From the NCBI GenBank assembly GCA_963849105.1, contig CAWKGD010000003.1:248001-312000 (forward strand): DNA of 64,000 nt, in the 5' to 3' direction. Under the pieces are notes generated by a model. It saw nothing but the letters and a program-made list of their open reading frames with translations. It was not told the origin of the DNA and did no database searches. The first letter of the stretch is position 1. Each line of letters starts with the position of its first letter. Shown here piece after piece: positions 51,222 through 59,999 of the stretch. The position numbers were made by a program, and so were the translations under genes. The DNA comes from CAVRXQ01 sp963849105. GTDB lineage: Bacteria; Actinomycetota; Acidimicrobiia; Acidimicrobiales; Bog-793.

Positions 51222-52427
51222 GTGCCGCGCCGCTCATTCGGAAATGCCCGCAAGCGATCCTCGGGTCGCTGGCAGTCGTCGTACTGGCATCTTGGCGAGA
51301 GACACGTCGCACCCGTCACGTTCAAGGCGAAGGCCGACGCGACCGCCTGGCTCGCGAACACCGAGGCCGACATTCACCGCGGGACATGGATCGACCCAAT
51401 GGCCGGCAAGGTCACTCTCACCAAGTACGCGACCGCCTGGCTGAAAGGTCGAAGCGACCTGACGCGAGACGACACGGGCAAAGTACGACCACCTGCTCGA
51501 AAACCACATCTTGCCGAAGCTCGGATCGACTCCGATCTCGGCTCTCGCGCCATCCAAAGTCCGGTCGTGGTATCACGAGCTCGCTCGACAGCACTCGACG
51601 ACGGCCGATGACGCGTACCGGCTGCTGCGCGCGGTGATGAACGTCGCCAAGGCGGACCGCATGATCGGCGAGAACCCGTGCCACGTGAAGGGCGCGGGAC
51701 AGGTGCGCTCGCCCGAGCGCCCAGTCGCGTCCGTGAGCAGATCTCGGCTCGCGCCGTCGAGGCCGTCCTGGATCGCTACCGGCTGGCTCTCCTGCTCCCC
51801 GCGTGGTGTCAGTTGCGGCGCGGTGAAGTGCTCGCGCCTACAGCGCAGGGACGTAGATCTTCTCCACGGCACGATCCGCGTCGAGCGAGCATGGTCAGTA
51901 CCGATGAGCGGCAAGCCGATGATCGGGCCACCGAAGACTGAGGCCGGGGTCCGCGACGCTCGCGATCCCGCCGAACGTGCTCCCGGCCGTCGAGGATCAC
52001 CTCGAGCGTTTCGTGGGACCGGAGCCGACCGCGTGGCTGTTCGGCACCTCGACCGGGACGTGCCTATCGCCGCGGAACTTCAATCGCGTGCTGGAGCCAT
52101 GCGAGGCAGAAGGTCGGGCGGACCGACCTTCACCTGCACGATCTCCGGCACTCTGGGCTCACGTGGGCAGCGGCCAGCGGTGCGAGCGTTGCCGAGCTGA
52201 TGCGCCGCGGCGGTCACGCCAACCCTCGGGCCGCGCTCCGCTACCAGCACGCCACCGAGGACCGCGATCAGGCGATTGCCGATGCGCTCGGACAGCTCGC
52301 GAAGGATGCCGAAATCGTGCCGATCGCGACCATTACTCGAGAACGATCGCGGCCGGAGCGCGCCCACCGAGACCGATCGATCCTCGGACGCGCAAGAAAG
52401 CGCCCTCCGAAAAGGGCGCTTCACTAG
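51222..52427 (+). pseudogene. Tyrosine integrase of the satellite element, several frameshifts
   Basis: GTG 51222 begins 'VPRRSFGNARKRSSGRWQSS', the AP2-like arm-binding domain, with 'FKAKADATAWLANTEADIHR'. Later pieces in other frames are 'YDHLLENHILPKLGSTPIS' and 'YRLLRAVMNVAKADRMIGEN' (core-binding), 'LLLPAWCQLRRGEVLA' (catalytic Arg), 'RDVDLLHGTIRVERAWSVP', 'DHLERFVGPEPTAWLFGTST', and 'HDLRHSGLTWAAASGASVAE' with 'HANPRAALRYQHA' (His, Arg, His, Tyr). At least four frame changes are needed, near 51475, 51735, 51840, 51950 and/or 52130. The 3' end lies 10 bp from tRNA-Gly, as expected for the enzyme that used this site. Confidence 0.88.
52398..52421 (+). terminator. Intrinsic terminator at the integrase 3' end
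   Basis: aagcgccct / agggcgctt, a 9-bp perfect stem with a short loop, followed by 'cactagggttttc'. It would stop integrase transcription before the convergent tRNA-Gly gene. Confidence 0.65.
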
Positions 52428-52436
52428 GGTTTTCTT

Positions 52437-52512
52437 TGGAGCGGACGACGGGACTCGAACCCGCGACCCTCACCTTGGCAAGGTGATGCTCTACCAACTG
52501 AGCCACGTCCGC
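52437..52512 (-). tRNA. tRNA-Gly (anticodon GCC), intact
   Basis: Reading on the minus strand: acceptor GCGGACG, D-arm with GGCTCAGTTGGTAGAGC, anticodon arm CACCTTGCCAAGGTG with GCC, T-arm GGGTTCGAGTCCC, acceptor CGTCCGC, then T and encoded CCA. All arms pair. Its 3' half is the attachment core for the integrated elements; copies are at 41748, 37236 and 6211. Confidence 0.97.
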
Positions 52513-52570
52513 GTCGGGGCAATGTTACCGAGCCGCCGATCAGTGATCCCATTAGACGGCTTGCCGCCCG

Positions 52571-53005
52571 TCAACGGCCGGAGTGGCCGAATCCTCCTTC
52601 GCCTCGGCTTGATTCCGGCAAGCGTTCTGTTGCAACGAAGCTCGCAGCCTCGACGGGAACGATCACCAGCTGCGCGATGCGGTCGCCTCGGCGGACAACG
52701 TAGGCCCTGTTCGGATCGGTGTTGACGAGAACGACTTTGAGCTCGCCGCGAAAGCCAGAATCGATCAATCCCGGCGCGTTAAGACACGCAACCCCGTGGT
52801 TGATCGCGAGTCCGCTGCGCGCGAGGACGAGCCCGGCGTATCCGTCGGGTATCGCGACCGCGACACCAGTAGGGATGAGCGCGCGGCCTCCGCGCGGTGC
52901 GAGTTCAGTCTCCTCGTTCGAGACGAGGTCAGCGCCGGCATCGCCGAGATGGGTGTAGACGGGTAGAACGCCTTCGCCCAAGGTGACCGACGGGATCTCG
53001 ACCAT
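52571..53005 (-). CDS. dut: Deoxyuridine 5'-triphosphate nucleotidohydrolase
   Basis: A 144-residue homotrimeric dUTPase that hydrolyses dUTP to dUMP. Motifs are 'GDAGADLVS' (1), 'GLVLARSGLAINHGV' (2), 'PGLIDSGFRGELKVVLVN' (3), 'RGDRIAQLVI' (4) and the flexible C-terminal 'RGEGGFGHSGR' (5). Length is standard. It is divergent from orn, separated by about 70 bp. Confidence 0.96.
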   Translation of the reverse strand: MVEIPSVTLGEGVLPVYTHLGDAGADLVSNEETELAPRGGRALIPTGVAVAIPDGYAGLVLARSGLAINHGVACLNAPGLIDSGFRGELKVVLVNTDPNRAYVVRRGDRIAQLVIVPVEAASFVATERLPESSRGEGGFGHSGR

Positions 53006-53074
53006 TCGGCGAACCTACCTCGTCGTCCCGTCAGTCCTCGACGGATCGGTGGCGCCGGATACCCTCGGACAACT

Positions 53075-53617
53075 GTGCTCGCGTGGATGGATCTCGAGAT
53101 GACCGGGCTTGACCCGAACCTGAACGTGATCGTCGAGATCGCGACGATTGTGACGGGCGACGACTTGGAGATCGTCGCCGAAGGTCCGGATCTCGTCGTT
53201 TCGGCGTCGACCGAGGACCTGGCGAGGATGGATGACGTCGTCCGCAAGATGCATACCGGGTCGGGCCTGCTCGCGAAGGTCGAGGCGTCAACACTGTCGC
53301 TCGCCGACGCCAGCGCGGCGACGCTCGAGTTCCTTCGCGGTCACATCCCAAGGCAAGGCCGCGCTCCGTTGTGCGGCAATTCGATCGGAGTCGACCGCCG
53401 GTTTCTCGCCGCGCAGCTACCCGAGCTCGAGGCGTACTTCCACTATCGCTCGATCGACGTCTCGACGGTGAAAGAGCTCTGCAAGCGCTGGGCGCCGTCG
53501 CTGTACGGGCGAAAGCCGGCGAAGGCCGGCGCGCACCGCGCGCTTGACGACGTGCGCGAGAGCGTCGAGGAGCTCCGTTATTACCGTGACCATTTCTTCC
53601 GGCTCAGCGAGCGGTGA
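53075..53617 (+). CDS. orn: Oligoribonuclease
   Basis: A 180-residue DEDDh 3'-5' exonuclease that degrades nanoRNAs and pGpG. Exo I is 'LAWMDLEMTGLDP' (Asp, Glu), Exo II 'CGNSIGVDRRFLAAQLPELE' (Asp), Exo III 'GAHRALDDVRESVEELRYY' (His, Asp). GTG start. Normal length. Confidence 0.96.
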   Translation: MLAWMDLEMTGLDPNLNVIVEIATIVTGDDLEIVAEGPDLVVSASTEDLARMDDVVRKMHTGSGLLAKVEASTLSLADASAATLEFLRGHIPRQGRAPLCGNSIGVDRRFLAAQLPELEAYFHYRSIDVSTVKELCKRWAPSLYGRKPAKAGAHRALDDVRESVEELRYYRDHFFRLSER

Positions 53618-53708
53618 CGCAGAGTGGTCGTGTGCGGCTGATCCCGCGGTGTAGCACAGCACAGATGCGTCACGCTCTCGGCGGTCCTGACGTGGGATCA
53701 TTGAGGTA

Positions 53709-54398
53709 ATGCATCTGGAGGAAACAGAGGTCCGGACGTCCGTCGAGGGGTCGCCGGTGCGTGTCGGGATCGTCGACGACCACGCGATGGTCGCTGATGG
53801 CCTGAAAACCCTGCTCAGCGAGCATGCCGACATCGACGTCGTCGGCACCGCCGCCACCGCCGCGGAGGCGATCGAACTGGTCGATCGATTCCAGCCCGAC
53901 GTCTTGTTGCTGGATTTCCGATTGCCGGATGGCGACGGTGCGGGCGTGACCGAGGAAGTCCTCCGGCGCTCGCCGTCGACGCGGGTCGTGATGCTGTCCG
54001 CCGTCGGCGGTGACGAGCTGCTCGCGCGCTCGATCGAGGCGGGTTGCTCCGGCTTCCTGCCGAAGGATCGCAGTGGCGACGAAGTCGTTCATGCCGTGCG
54101 CGCGGCCGCCCGGGGGGAGTCCCTCGTTCCGACCGATGTCCTTGTCGGTCTCGTCGATCGTCTGAAGCGGGCCCCGAAGGGGAAGCACGGGGACCTCACC
54201 CCGCGTGAGCTCGAGATTCTCGGCATGCTCGCGAAGGGCATGTCGACCGAGGGCATCTCCTCGTCGCTGTTCCTTTCCGAACACACCGTTCGGAACCACG
54301 TCCGCAACATCTTGGCGAAGCTCGGTGCGCACTCGAAGCTCGAAGCTGTGGCGGTCGCGGCGCGCGACGGGATCGTCTCGTTGCAACGCCAGACGTGA
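53709..54398 (+). CDS. NarL/LuxR-family response regulator
   Basis: A 229-residue regulator. The receiver has 'VGIVDDHAMVADGLKTLL', phospho-Asp in 'DVLLLDFRLPDGDG' and 'GFLPKDRSGDEVV'. The LuxR-type HTH is 'DLTPRELEILGMLAKGMSTE' with 'SEHTVRNHVRNILAKLGAHS'. It lies upstream of a receiver-only gene, and convergent with a NarX-type kinase at 54817 that is the probable partner. Confidence 0.94.
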   Translation: MHLEETEVRTSVEGSPVRVGIVDDHAMVADGLKTLLSEHADIDVVGTAATAAEAIELVDRFQPDVLLLDFRLPDGDGAGVTEEVLRRSPSTRVVMLSAVGGDELLARSIEAGCSGFLPKDRSGDEVVHAVRAAARGESLVPTDVLVGLVDRLKRAPKGKHGDLTPRELEILGMLAKGMSTEGISSSLFLSEHTVRNHVRNILAKLGAHSKLEAVAVAARDGIVSLQRQT

Positions 54399-54413
54399 AC
54401 TGAAGGAGGAGCC

Positions 54414-54809
54414 ACGGAACGGCCGATTCGAGTCGTGGTGGCGGACGATCAGCCGATGATCGTGCGTGCGCTGACGAAACTCCTCAGCGAGCAACCAGAC
54501 ATCCAAGTCGTCGGCACCGGCTACAGCGCCGAAGAGGCACTGCTCGTCTGCATTGACCAGTTGCCCGACGTCGCCCTGTTAGACGTGCGCATGCCGCTCG
54601 GCGGGGGCCCGGTCGCGGCGCTCGAGATCCGGGCGCGCGAGCTGCCGACGAAGGTGGTCGCGCTCTCGGCGTTCAATGATCCGGTCACCGTGAGTTCGAT
54701 GTTCACCGCAGGCGCGGTTGCGTACGTCGCCAAGGAGGCACCCGTCGAAGAGATGCTGGCGGCGATCCGCTCCGCGGCCGCTCTCGCCGAGGCGGCCGGA
54801 GCTCACTAG
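54414..54809 (+). CDS. Receiver-only response regulator, apparent ACG start
   Basis: About 131 residues: 'RPIRVVVADDQPMIVRALTK', phospho-Asp in 'DVALLDVRMPLGGG', 'VVALSAFNDP' (Ser at the switch position) and 'AYVAKEAPVEEML'. No output domain follows before the convergent kinase gene. An AAGGAGG site points to the ACG codon at 54414; the first in-frame GTG (54435) is too far away and would delete the first strand. Either a rare ACG start or a sequence error in an ATG. It could act as a phosphate sink or competitor for the neighbouring regulator. Confidence 0.78.
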   Translation, partial: TERPIRVVVADDQPMIVRALTKLLSEQPDIQVVGTGYSAEEALLVCIDQLPDVALLDVRMPLGGGPVAALEIRARELPTKVVALSAFNDPVTVSSMFTAGAVAYVAKEAPVEEMLAAIRSAAALAEAAGAH

Positions 54810-54816
54810 CCGAGAG

Positions 54817-56391
54817 TCAGCTCTCCTGGCGCGGAATCCAGGCGCGCACCGTCGTGCCTCTGCCTGGACGTGAGGTGATCTCGAGGCTTCCCCCGGCTCG
54901 CGCCGCGCGCGCGCGCATCGAAGCGACGCCGAGATGTCCGGGGACGACGACTTTGGCGTCACCGTCCATTCCGACGCCGTCGTCTGCAACCGACAATGCG
55001 ATCCCGCCCTGGGATTCGACGAGCGAGACCGTGATACGCGCCGCGTCGGCGTGCTTGCGGGCGTTGGTGAGCGCTTCGGCGGTGATACGGAACAACACGA
55101 CCGCCTCTTCAGGACTGGGCTCCCTCGCCGTCCTGTCCTCGAACGTCACGCTCGGACCGCCGGAGGTTTCGTACCTTCGGATGAGCTCTCGCAGGGACTC
55201 GCTGAGTCCGCCGAGCTCGAGGGCCGGCGGGTGGAGTTCGAACAAGAGACCGCGCATCTGCTCGATCGCCTGCTTCACCGACTCGCGCAGATCGGCGATC
55301 GACTCCAGCGCACGTTCATCGTCGGTTCTCCGCTCGAGAATCTGGAGTTCGAGCGAGAGCGCGATCAACGCCTGCAGCGGATCGTCGTGCACCTCGCCAG
55401 CGATCCGGCGCCGCTCGTCTTCTTGTGCGCGCACCAACAGCGACGCGAGTTCCGCGCGCTCTTCGTCTATACGACGTCGCTCGGAAAGGTCGTAGATGAG
55501 CGCGACGACAAAGCGCGGCTCGCGCGGAGAGGACTCGATCGACGCGGCGTAGACGAGCGCGTAGAGCCTCTCGCCGAGTGGGCGTAGGACGGGAAGGTCA
55601 AAAGCGGAGGAATGGGCGGCACCCGACAGCAGCGCGTCGAGAGTTCGACGGACCTCAGAGACATGCTCGGACGAGGTGAACGATTCGACCTGGCGGCCGA
55701 CGATCGCCTCTCCGCCGACTCCGAGCATCTCGTGCAGCACGGGATTGACGGCCAGGAATCGGCGTTCTTCACCGATGACGGCGATGCCAACCGCCAGCTC
55801 TGAGGCGATCAAAGCGATCGTGCGTTCGCGCTCGACTGTTCGACGGGTGAGCACCCACACTGCCGCTGACGCCGCGGCGATCACCGCGGCGACGATGACC
55901 CACGTCTTGGTGGCACCGCTCGCCGCGCTCGTGGTCAGTTGGTTCGTCGCAGAGACGATGATTCCTGGAACGGCGATCGCGTACGCGGCGACGAGGACCG
56001 CTGGCGCGATCGAAACGAGCGCAAACGCCGCCGGGGCGAACCAGATACAGAGGAGCAGTCCCCCGTGCGACAGGGCGTAGGCGTCGGCTCCCATCCATGT
56101 CGTGCCGACGACGATCGCGGCGAGGATGAACGGTTGGGTGACAGGCGGCCGATACCGCCACAGCGCTCCGCCGACGACGAGCGCTCCGGCCGCGGTGGTG
56201 AGCATCATCACCGCGTCCGCCGTTCCGATGTTCGGCGTCGCGACGAGCACGGCCGTGACAACGGCTCCCGTGACGTAGAGCACCCCGAGGGTCGACGCCG
56301 GATCGAGCGGCCGCGGCGAACCTTCGGACGCAACGGCGCGAGTCAGCCAGTTGCCAGCCCATCTCGAGGTGCTCATCGGTCGGTTCTCCAT
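54817..56391 (-). CDS. NarX-type sensor histidine kinase with PAS domain
   Basis: A 524-residue kinase. About six membrane helices fill the first ~190 residues ('LGVLYVTGAVVTAVLVATPN', 'TWVIVAAVIAAASAAVWVLT'). Then comes a PAS domain ('SELAVGIAVIGEERRFLAVN', 'FVVALIYDLSERRRIDEERA'), HisKA_3 with 'DERRRIAGEVHDDPLQALIA', and HATPase_c ('RITAEALTNARKHADAARIT', 'LSVADDGVGMDGD', 'GHLGVASMRARAARAGG'). It is convergent with the two receiver genes and is their likely input. Confidence 0.93.
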   Translation of the reverse strand: MENRPMSTSRWAGNWLTRAVASEGSPRPLDPASTLGVLYVTGAVVTAVLVATPNIGTADAVMMLTTAAGALVVGGALWRYRPPVTQPFILAAIVVGTTWMGADAYALSHGGLLLCIWFAPAAFALVSIAPAVLVAAYAIAVPGIIVSATNQLTTSAASGATKTWVIVAAVIAAASAAVWVLTRRTVERERTIALIASELAVGIAVIGEERRFLAVNPVLHEMLGVGGEAIVGRQVESFTSSEHVSEVRRTLDALLSGAAHSSAFDLPVLRPLGERLYALVYAASIESSPREPRFVVALIYDLSERRRIDEERAELASLLVRAQEDERRRIAGEVHDDPLQALIALSLELQILERRTDDERALESIADLRESVKQAIEQMRGLLFELHPPALELGGLSESLRELIRRYETSGGPSVTFEDRTAREPSPEEAVVLFRITAEALTNARKHADAARITVSLVESQGGIALSVADDGVGMDGDAKVVVPGHLGVASMRARAARAGGSLEITSRPGRGTTVRAWIPRQES

Positions 56392-56528
56392 CCGGCAACA
56401 CGCGCCCTACCAGGGCGAACTGGGATCCGACGCTAGTGGGCGAATCTTCTCCTCCTGGGACTTGATCCTCTTCCATCGCGGTCCCGCGCAGGTCACGATG
56501 CTGCGAGGACCACGGCGACGGAGGACCG

Positions 56529-59285
56529 ATGACGACGACTGATACCCACGTGGCCGGGAGGGTTCCAGAAAGCGTGCTCGCGGCGTGGGAGATGGATTCG
56601 CTGCTGATCGACGGCAGGTCGGTGCACATCCGCCCGGTCCGTCCCTCAGACGGACCGGGCGTGCAGAACCTGCACCGTTCACTTTCTCGTGAGAGCAGTT
56701 ACCTGCGTTTTTTCGGTGCGGTCGCTGAGCTTTCCGAGCGCGATCTCGAACGGACAGTGAATCTCGACTACGTGGCGCGGATGGCGTTCGTCGCATTCGT
56801 GCGCGAAGAGATGGTCGGCCTCGCTCGTTACGACCTCACCGAGGAGGACTCGGTCGCCGAGGTCGCCTTCGTCGTCGCCGACGTATTCCAAGGCCAAGGC
56901 GTCGGAACGTTATTGCTCGAAAGCCTTGCCGCCTACGCACGCGAGCGGGGCATCACGCATTTCGTCGCGGAAACGCTTCCGGAGAATTCGATGATGCTCG
57001 CGGTTTTCGCCGACGCCGGACTGAACGAGGTGAGCCGGCTCGTCGAGGGGACGGTCAGGGTCAGACTCGACTTGGAACCGACCGCCGACTACCTCGCGAG
57101 TCGTGAGCAACGCGAGCGCGTTGCCGCCGCGGCGAGCGTCGAGAGCTTTCTCCGGCCGCGCACGATCGCCGTCATTGGAGCCGGTCGGACTCCGGGCGGC
57201 ATCGGTCACCAGATCCTCCGGGCTCTGCTCGCCGGCGACTTCACCGGGACCGTCTTCCCGGTCAACCCGCACGCGACCTCAATTTGCGGAGTCCACGCGT
57301 ACCCAAAGATCGGTGACGTCCCGACCGCGGTCGATGTGGCGGTGATCTGTGTTCCCGAGCCGGCGGTTCTCGATATCGCTCGCGAATGCGCGGCAGCGAA
57401 GGTTCGTTCACTCGTCATCATCACGTCGGGATTCGCAGAGACCGGAACCGATGGCGCGTCCGCTGAAGCGGAGTTGTTGTCGATCGCGCGCTCGGCTGGA
57501 ATGCGCGTCGTCGGACCGAACTGTCTCGGCGTCAGCTCGACCGATCCGGAAATCCGCGCCAACGCGACGTTCTCTCCGGAACCGCCGACGCCGGGACGAC
57601 TCGGCCTGTTCTCGCAATCCGGGGCCGTCGGTGTCGTCCTCCTCGAGGAGGCGGCGCGGCTCGGGCTCGGGATCTCGAGCTTCGTCTCGGTCGGCAACAA
57701 GCTCGACGTGAGCGGCAACGACTGCATGTGCTTTTGGGAGGACGACCCGGGTACCGACGTCATCGCGCTCTACCTCGAGTCGGTCGGCAACCCGCGCAAG
57801 TTCCTCCGCATCGCCCGGCGCGTCGGGCGCAGGAAGCCGATCGTCGCACTGAAGGCCGGACGGACCGTTGCCGGCGCGCGCGGAGCGCGTTCACACACCG
57901 CGGCGGCGGCGACGCCCGCACTTGCGTCCGATGCCTTGTTATCCGCGGCGGGCGTCGTCGCGGTCTCTCACCTCGACGAGCTTTTGGACATGGTCTCGGT
58001 GTTCACCCCGGGCGTGCTGCCGAAGGGTCGGCGGATCGCGCTCGTCGGGAACTCCGGTGGACCGTTGATCCTCGCCGCGGACGCCTGCAGCAGCGCCGGT
58101 CTCGAGGTCTCTGAGCTCGCGCAACCGACCCAGGAGGCGCTGCGCTCGATTGTCAGTCCCGCCGCCGCAGTGCAGAACCCCGTCGACGTGACAGCGGACG
58201 GTGGTTCGGCGATCCTCGCCGCGACGTTGAGCGTCCTTCTCGAGGACGACGACGTCGACGCGGTGCTCGCGGTCGTGACCCCTCTCGCCCAAGCGCCGCG
58301 CGGCGAGGTGCTCGATGCACTTTGTGGTGTCGCGTCAGGCGCCCACAAACCGGTCATCGCATGCGTCTTCGGCGAATCCACGGCCGACGACGTCGTTCGG
58401 GCCCGCCTGCAAAACGTCGTCGTCCTTTCGTCGCCAGAGCGAGCCGCGAGCGCGATCGAAAAGGCGGCGCGCTATGCGACCTGGCTGGCGGCGGCCGAAC
58501 CGGTCGGAGCGAAGCCGGAGGGTGTGCAGCTCGCGCTCGCCCACAGCATCGTCGAGCGCGCCCTCATCGAGGCCCCGGCGGGTGGTTGGCTCGACGCGGG
58601 CGATGCGGCGCGTCTGTTGAAAGCGTTCGGACTCGAGGTGATCGAGACCGTTCAGGCCGCCTCACTCGAAGAAGCGGTGGCGGCGGCAGACAAGATCGGC
58701 TTTCCCGTCGCCTTGAAAGCGGCCGGCGGGGCCATCGTGCACAAGACCGAGGCGGGCGCAGTCGTGCTCGGTCTCGAAGCGCCAGACGCCGTCGCCGACG
58801 CCTACACAGATATGGCAACGCGCCTCGGCGACGCGCTCGACGGGGTCGTCGTCCAGAAGATGGCGTATCCGGGCATCGAAGCCATCGTCGGGCTGACCGT
58901 CGATGCGGCGTTCGGACCGCTGTTGATGTTCGGGCTCGGGGGAGTGGCGACGGATCTCCTCGGCGACCATGCGTTCGCGGTGCCGCCCCTGAAGGTCGGC
59001 GACGCGCAACAGCTCATCGACTCGATCCACGGCGCACCGCTTTTCCACGGCTACCGCGGCGCCGAGCCGGTCGACGTCGACGCCCTGCGCGACGCGATCG
59101 AACGCGTCGGCGCGATCGCCGAGTTGGTCCCCGAGGTCATCGAGCTCGATCTGAACCCGATCACCGTCTCGGCTGGCGGCGCGGTGGCACTCGACTGGAA
59201 GGTGCGCTTCGCCCCCCGTCCGACCGGCCCCGACCCCTACATGCGGGTATTGCGGCGGCGCGCCGCGCCAGTGGTGACCGCCTGA
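56529..59285 (+). CDS. GNAT acetyltransferase-acyl-CoA synthetase (NDP-forming) fusion
   Basis: A 918-residue protein. An N-terminal GNAT domain (residues ~20-185; 'GQGVGTLLLESLAAYARERG') is followed by a CoA-binding Rossmann domain ('TIAVIGAGRTPGGIGHQIL'). Then come succinyl-CoA ligase-like domains with 'GLFSQSGAVGVVLLEEAARL', 'VSVGNKLDVSGNDCMCFWED', and the phospho-His motif 'GARSHTAAAATPALASDA'. A C-terminal ATP-grasp domain ends it ('FPVALKAAGGAIVHKTEAGA', 'VIELDLNPITVSAGGAVALD'). It resembles Pat-type protein acetyltransferases, but with GNAT at the N-terminus as in actinobacterial PatA-like proteins rather than at the C-terminus as in enterobacterial Pat. The likely role is acyl-lysine regulation. 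Confidence 0.92.
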   Translation: MTTTDTHVAGRVPESVLAAWEMDSLLIDGRSVHIRPVRPSDGPGVQNLHRSLSRESSYLRFFGAVAELSERDLERTVNLDYVARMAFVAFVREEMVGLARYDLTEEDSVAEVAFVVADVFQGQGVGTLLLESLAAYARERGITHFVAETLPENSMMLAVFADAGLNEVSRLVEGTVRVRLDLEPTADYLASREQRERVAAAASVESFLRPRTIAVIGAGRTPGGIGHQILRALLAGDFTGTVFPVNPHATSICGVHAYPKIGDVPTAVDVAVICVPEPAVLDIARECAAAKVRSLVIITSGFAETGTDGASAEAELLSIARSAGMRVVGPNCLGVSSTDPEIRANATFSPEPPTPGRLGLFSQSGAVGVVLLEEAARLGLGISSFVSVGNKLDVSGNDCMCFWEDDPGTDVIALYLESVGNPRKFLRIARRVGRRKPIVALKAGRTVAGARGARSHTAAAATPALASDALLSAAGVVAVSHLDELLDMVSVFTPGVLPKGRRIALVGNSGGPLILAADACSSAGLEVSELAQPTQEALRSIVSPAAAVQNPVDVTADGGSAILAATLSVLLEDDDVDAVLAVVTPLAQAPRGEVLDALCGVASGAHKPVIACVFGESTADDVVRARLQNVVVLSSPERAASAIEKAARYATWLAAAEPVGAKPEGVQLALAHSIVERALIEAPAGGWLDAGDAARLLKAFGLEVIETVQAASLEEAVAAADKIGFPVALKAAGGAIVHKTEAGAVVLGLEAPDAVADAYTDMATRLGDALDGVVVQKMAYPGIEAIVGLTVDAAFGPLLMFGLGGVATDLLGDHAFAVPPLKVGDAQQLIDSIHGAPLFHGYRGAEPVDVDALRDAIERVGAIAELVPEVIELDLNPITVSAGGAVALDWKVRFAPRPTGPDPYMRVLRRRAAPVVTA

Positions 59286-59320
59286 GCGACGAGCGCCTCG
59301 GGCGCCCGTAACCTGGCGCC

Positions 59321-59969
59321 GTGGGTTGGTTCTCCTCGTCGAAGCCGGAGATGATCGAAAATTCACGGGCACTCGCCGGTCGGTCGGCACCGATCATGAC
59401 GCCCGGCACCCACCTCGTGCTCGGAACCCCGATCGGCGGACCGTTCCCAGAAAACTTCGAGCGGGCGCTGGTCGCGCTCGGCTGCTTCTGGGGAGCCGAG
59501 CGGGTCTTCTGGCAAATAGATGGCGTCTACACGACGGCGGTCGGTTACTCGGGGGGATACACGCCGAACCCGACCTACGAAGAGGTCTGCAGCGGCAAGA
59601 CCGGCCACGCCGAGTCGGTCCTCGTCGTCTTCGATCCCGAAAAGGTGACGTACCGCCAGCTATTGGCGCGCTTTTTCGAGGCCCACGACCCGACCCAGCA
59701 CATGCGGCAGGGGAACGATGTCGGCACCCAGTACCGCTCGGCAATCTTCACCTTCTCCGAACGCCAGCGCGAGGAGGCCCTCTTCAGCGCGCGACACCTA
59801 CGCGAAGGCGCTTACCGACAAGGGTTATCGAGAGCCGGCGACCGAGATCGTCGCCGCCGGACCTTTTTATTACGCCGAGGATTACCACCAGCAGTTCCTG
59901 GCGAAGAATCCCGGCGGCTACTGCGGACTCGGCGGCACCGGCATCGCCTGTCCCGTAACCGGCGCCTAA
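59321..59969 (+). pseudogene. msrA: Peptide methionine sulfoxide reductase A, one frameshift near 59798
   Basis: GTG start. The catalytic motif is 'LVALGCFWGAERVFWQIDGV', then 'GYSGGYTPNPTYEEVCSGKT' and 'GNDVGTQYRSAIFTFSERQR'. At 'EEALFSAR' the frame changes in a GCGCGC run. It continues as 'DTYAKALTDKGYREPATEIV', 'FYYAEDYHQQFLAKNPGGYC' and 'GTGIACPV'. All expected parts including the C-terminal Cys are present, so a CG-dinucleotide slip is the only defect. A sequencing or assembly error is quite possible for this housekeeping repair gene. Confidence 0.88.
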
Positions 59970-59980
59970 CCCACGGCATT

Positions 59981-59999
59981 GCCCACCTGGTCGGTGGGC
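59981..59999 (+). terminator. Short hairpin after msrA
   Basis: gcccacc-tggtc-ggtgggc followed 14 bp later by 'gtttt'. A weak candidate terminator. The 59970-60367 gap otherwise holds the operator-like site at 60314 and no gene. Confidence 0.4.

Noticed and set aside
41748..52512. Interpretation of the element as a conjugative AICE/pSAM2-type element
   Set aside because: No FtsK/Tra-type translocase or spread genes are present; the replication genes and TerS-like gene fit a phage satellite better.
52276..52725. Plus-strand frame running through tRNA-Gly into dut
   Set aside because: It contains the 'DDGTRTRDPH'-type peptide that is the well-known mistranslation of a tRNA gene; similar spurious frames cross the att copies at 37.2 and 41.75 kb.
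58322..59311. 329-codon plus-strand frame inside the GNAT/synthetase gene
   Set aside because: Arg-rich shadow of the correct frame, which contains all ATP-grasp motifs.
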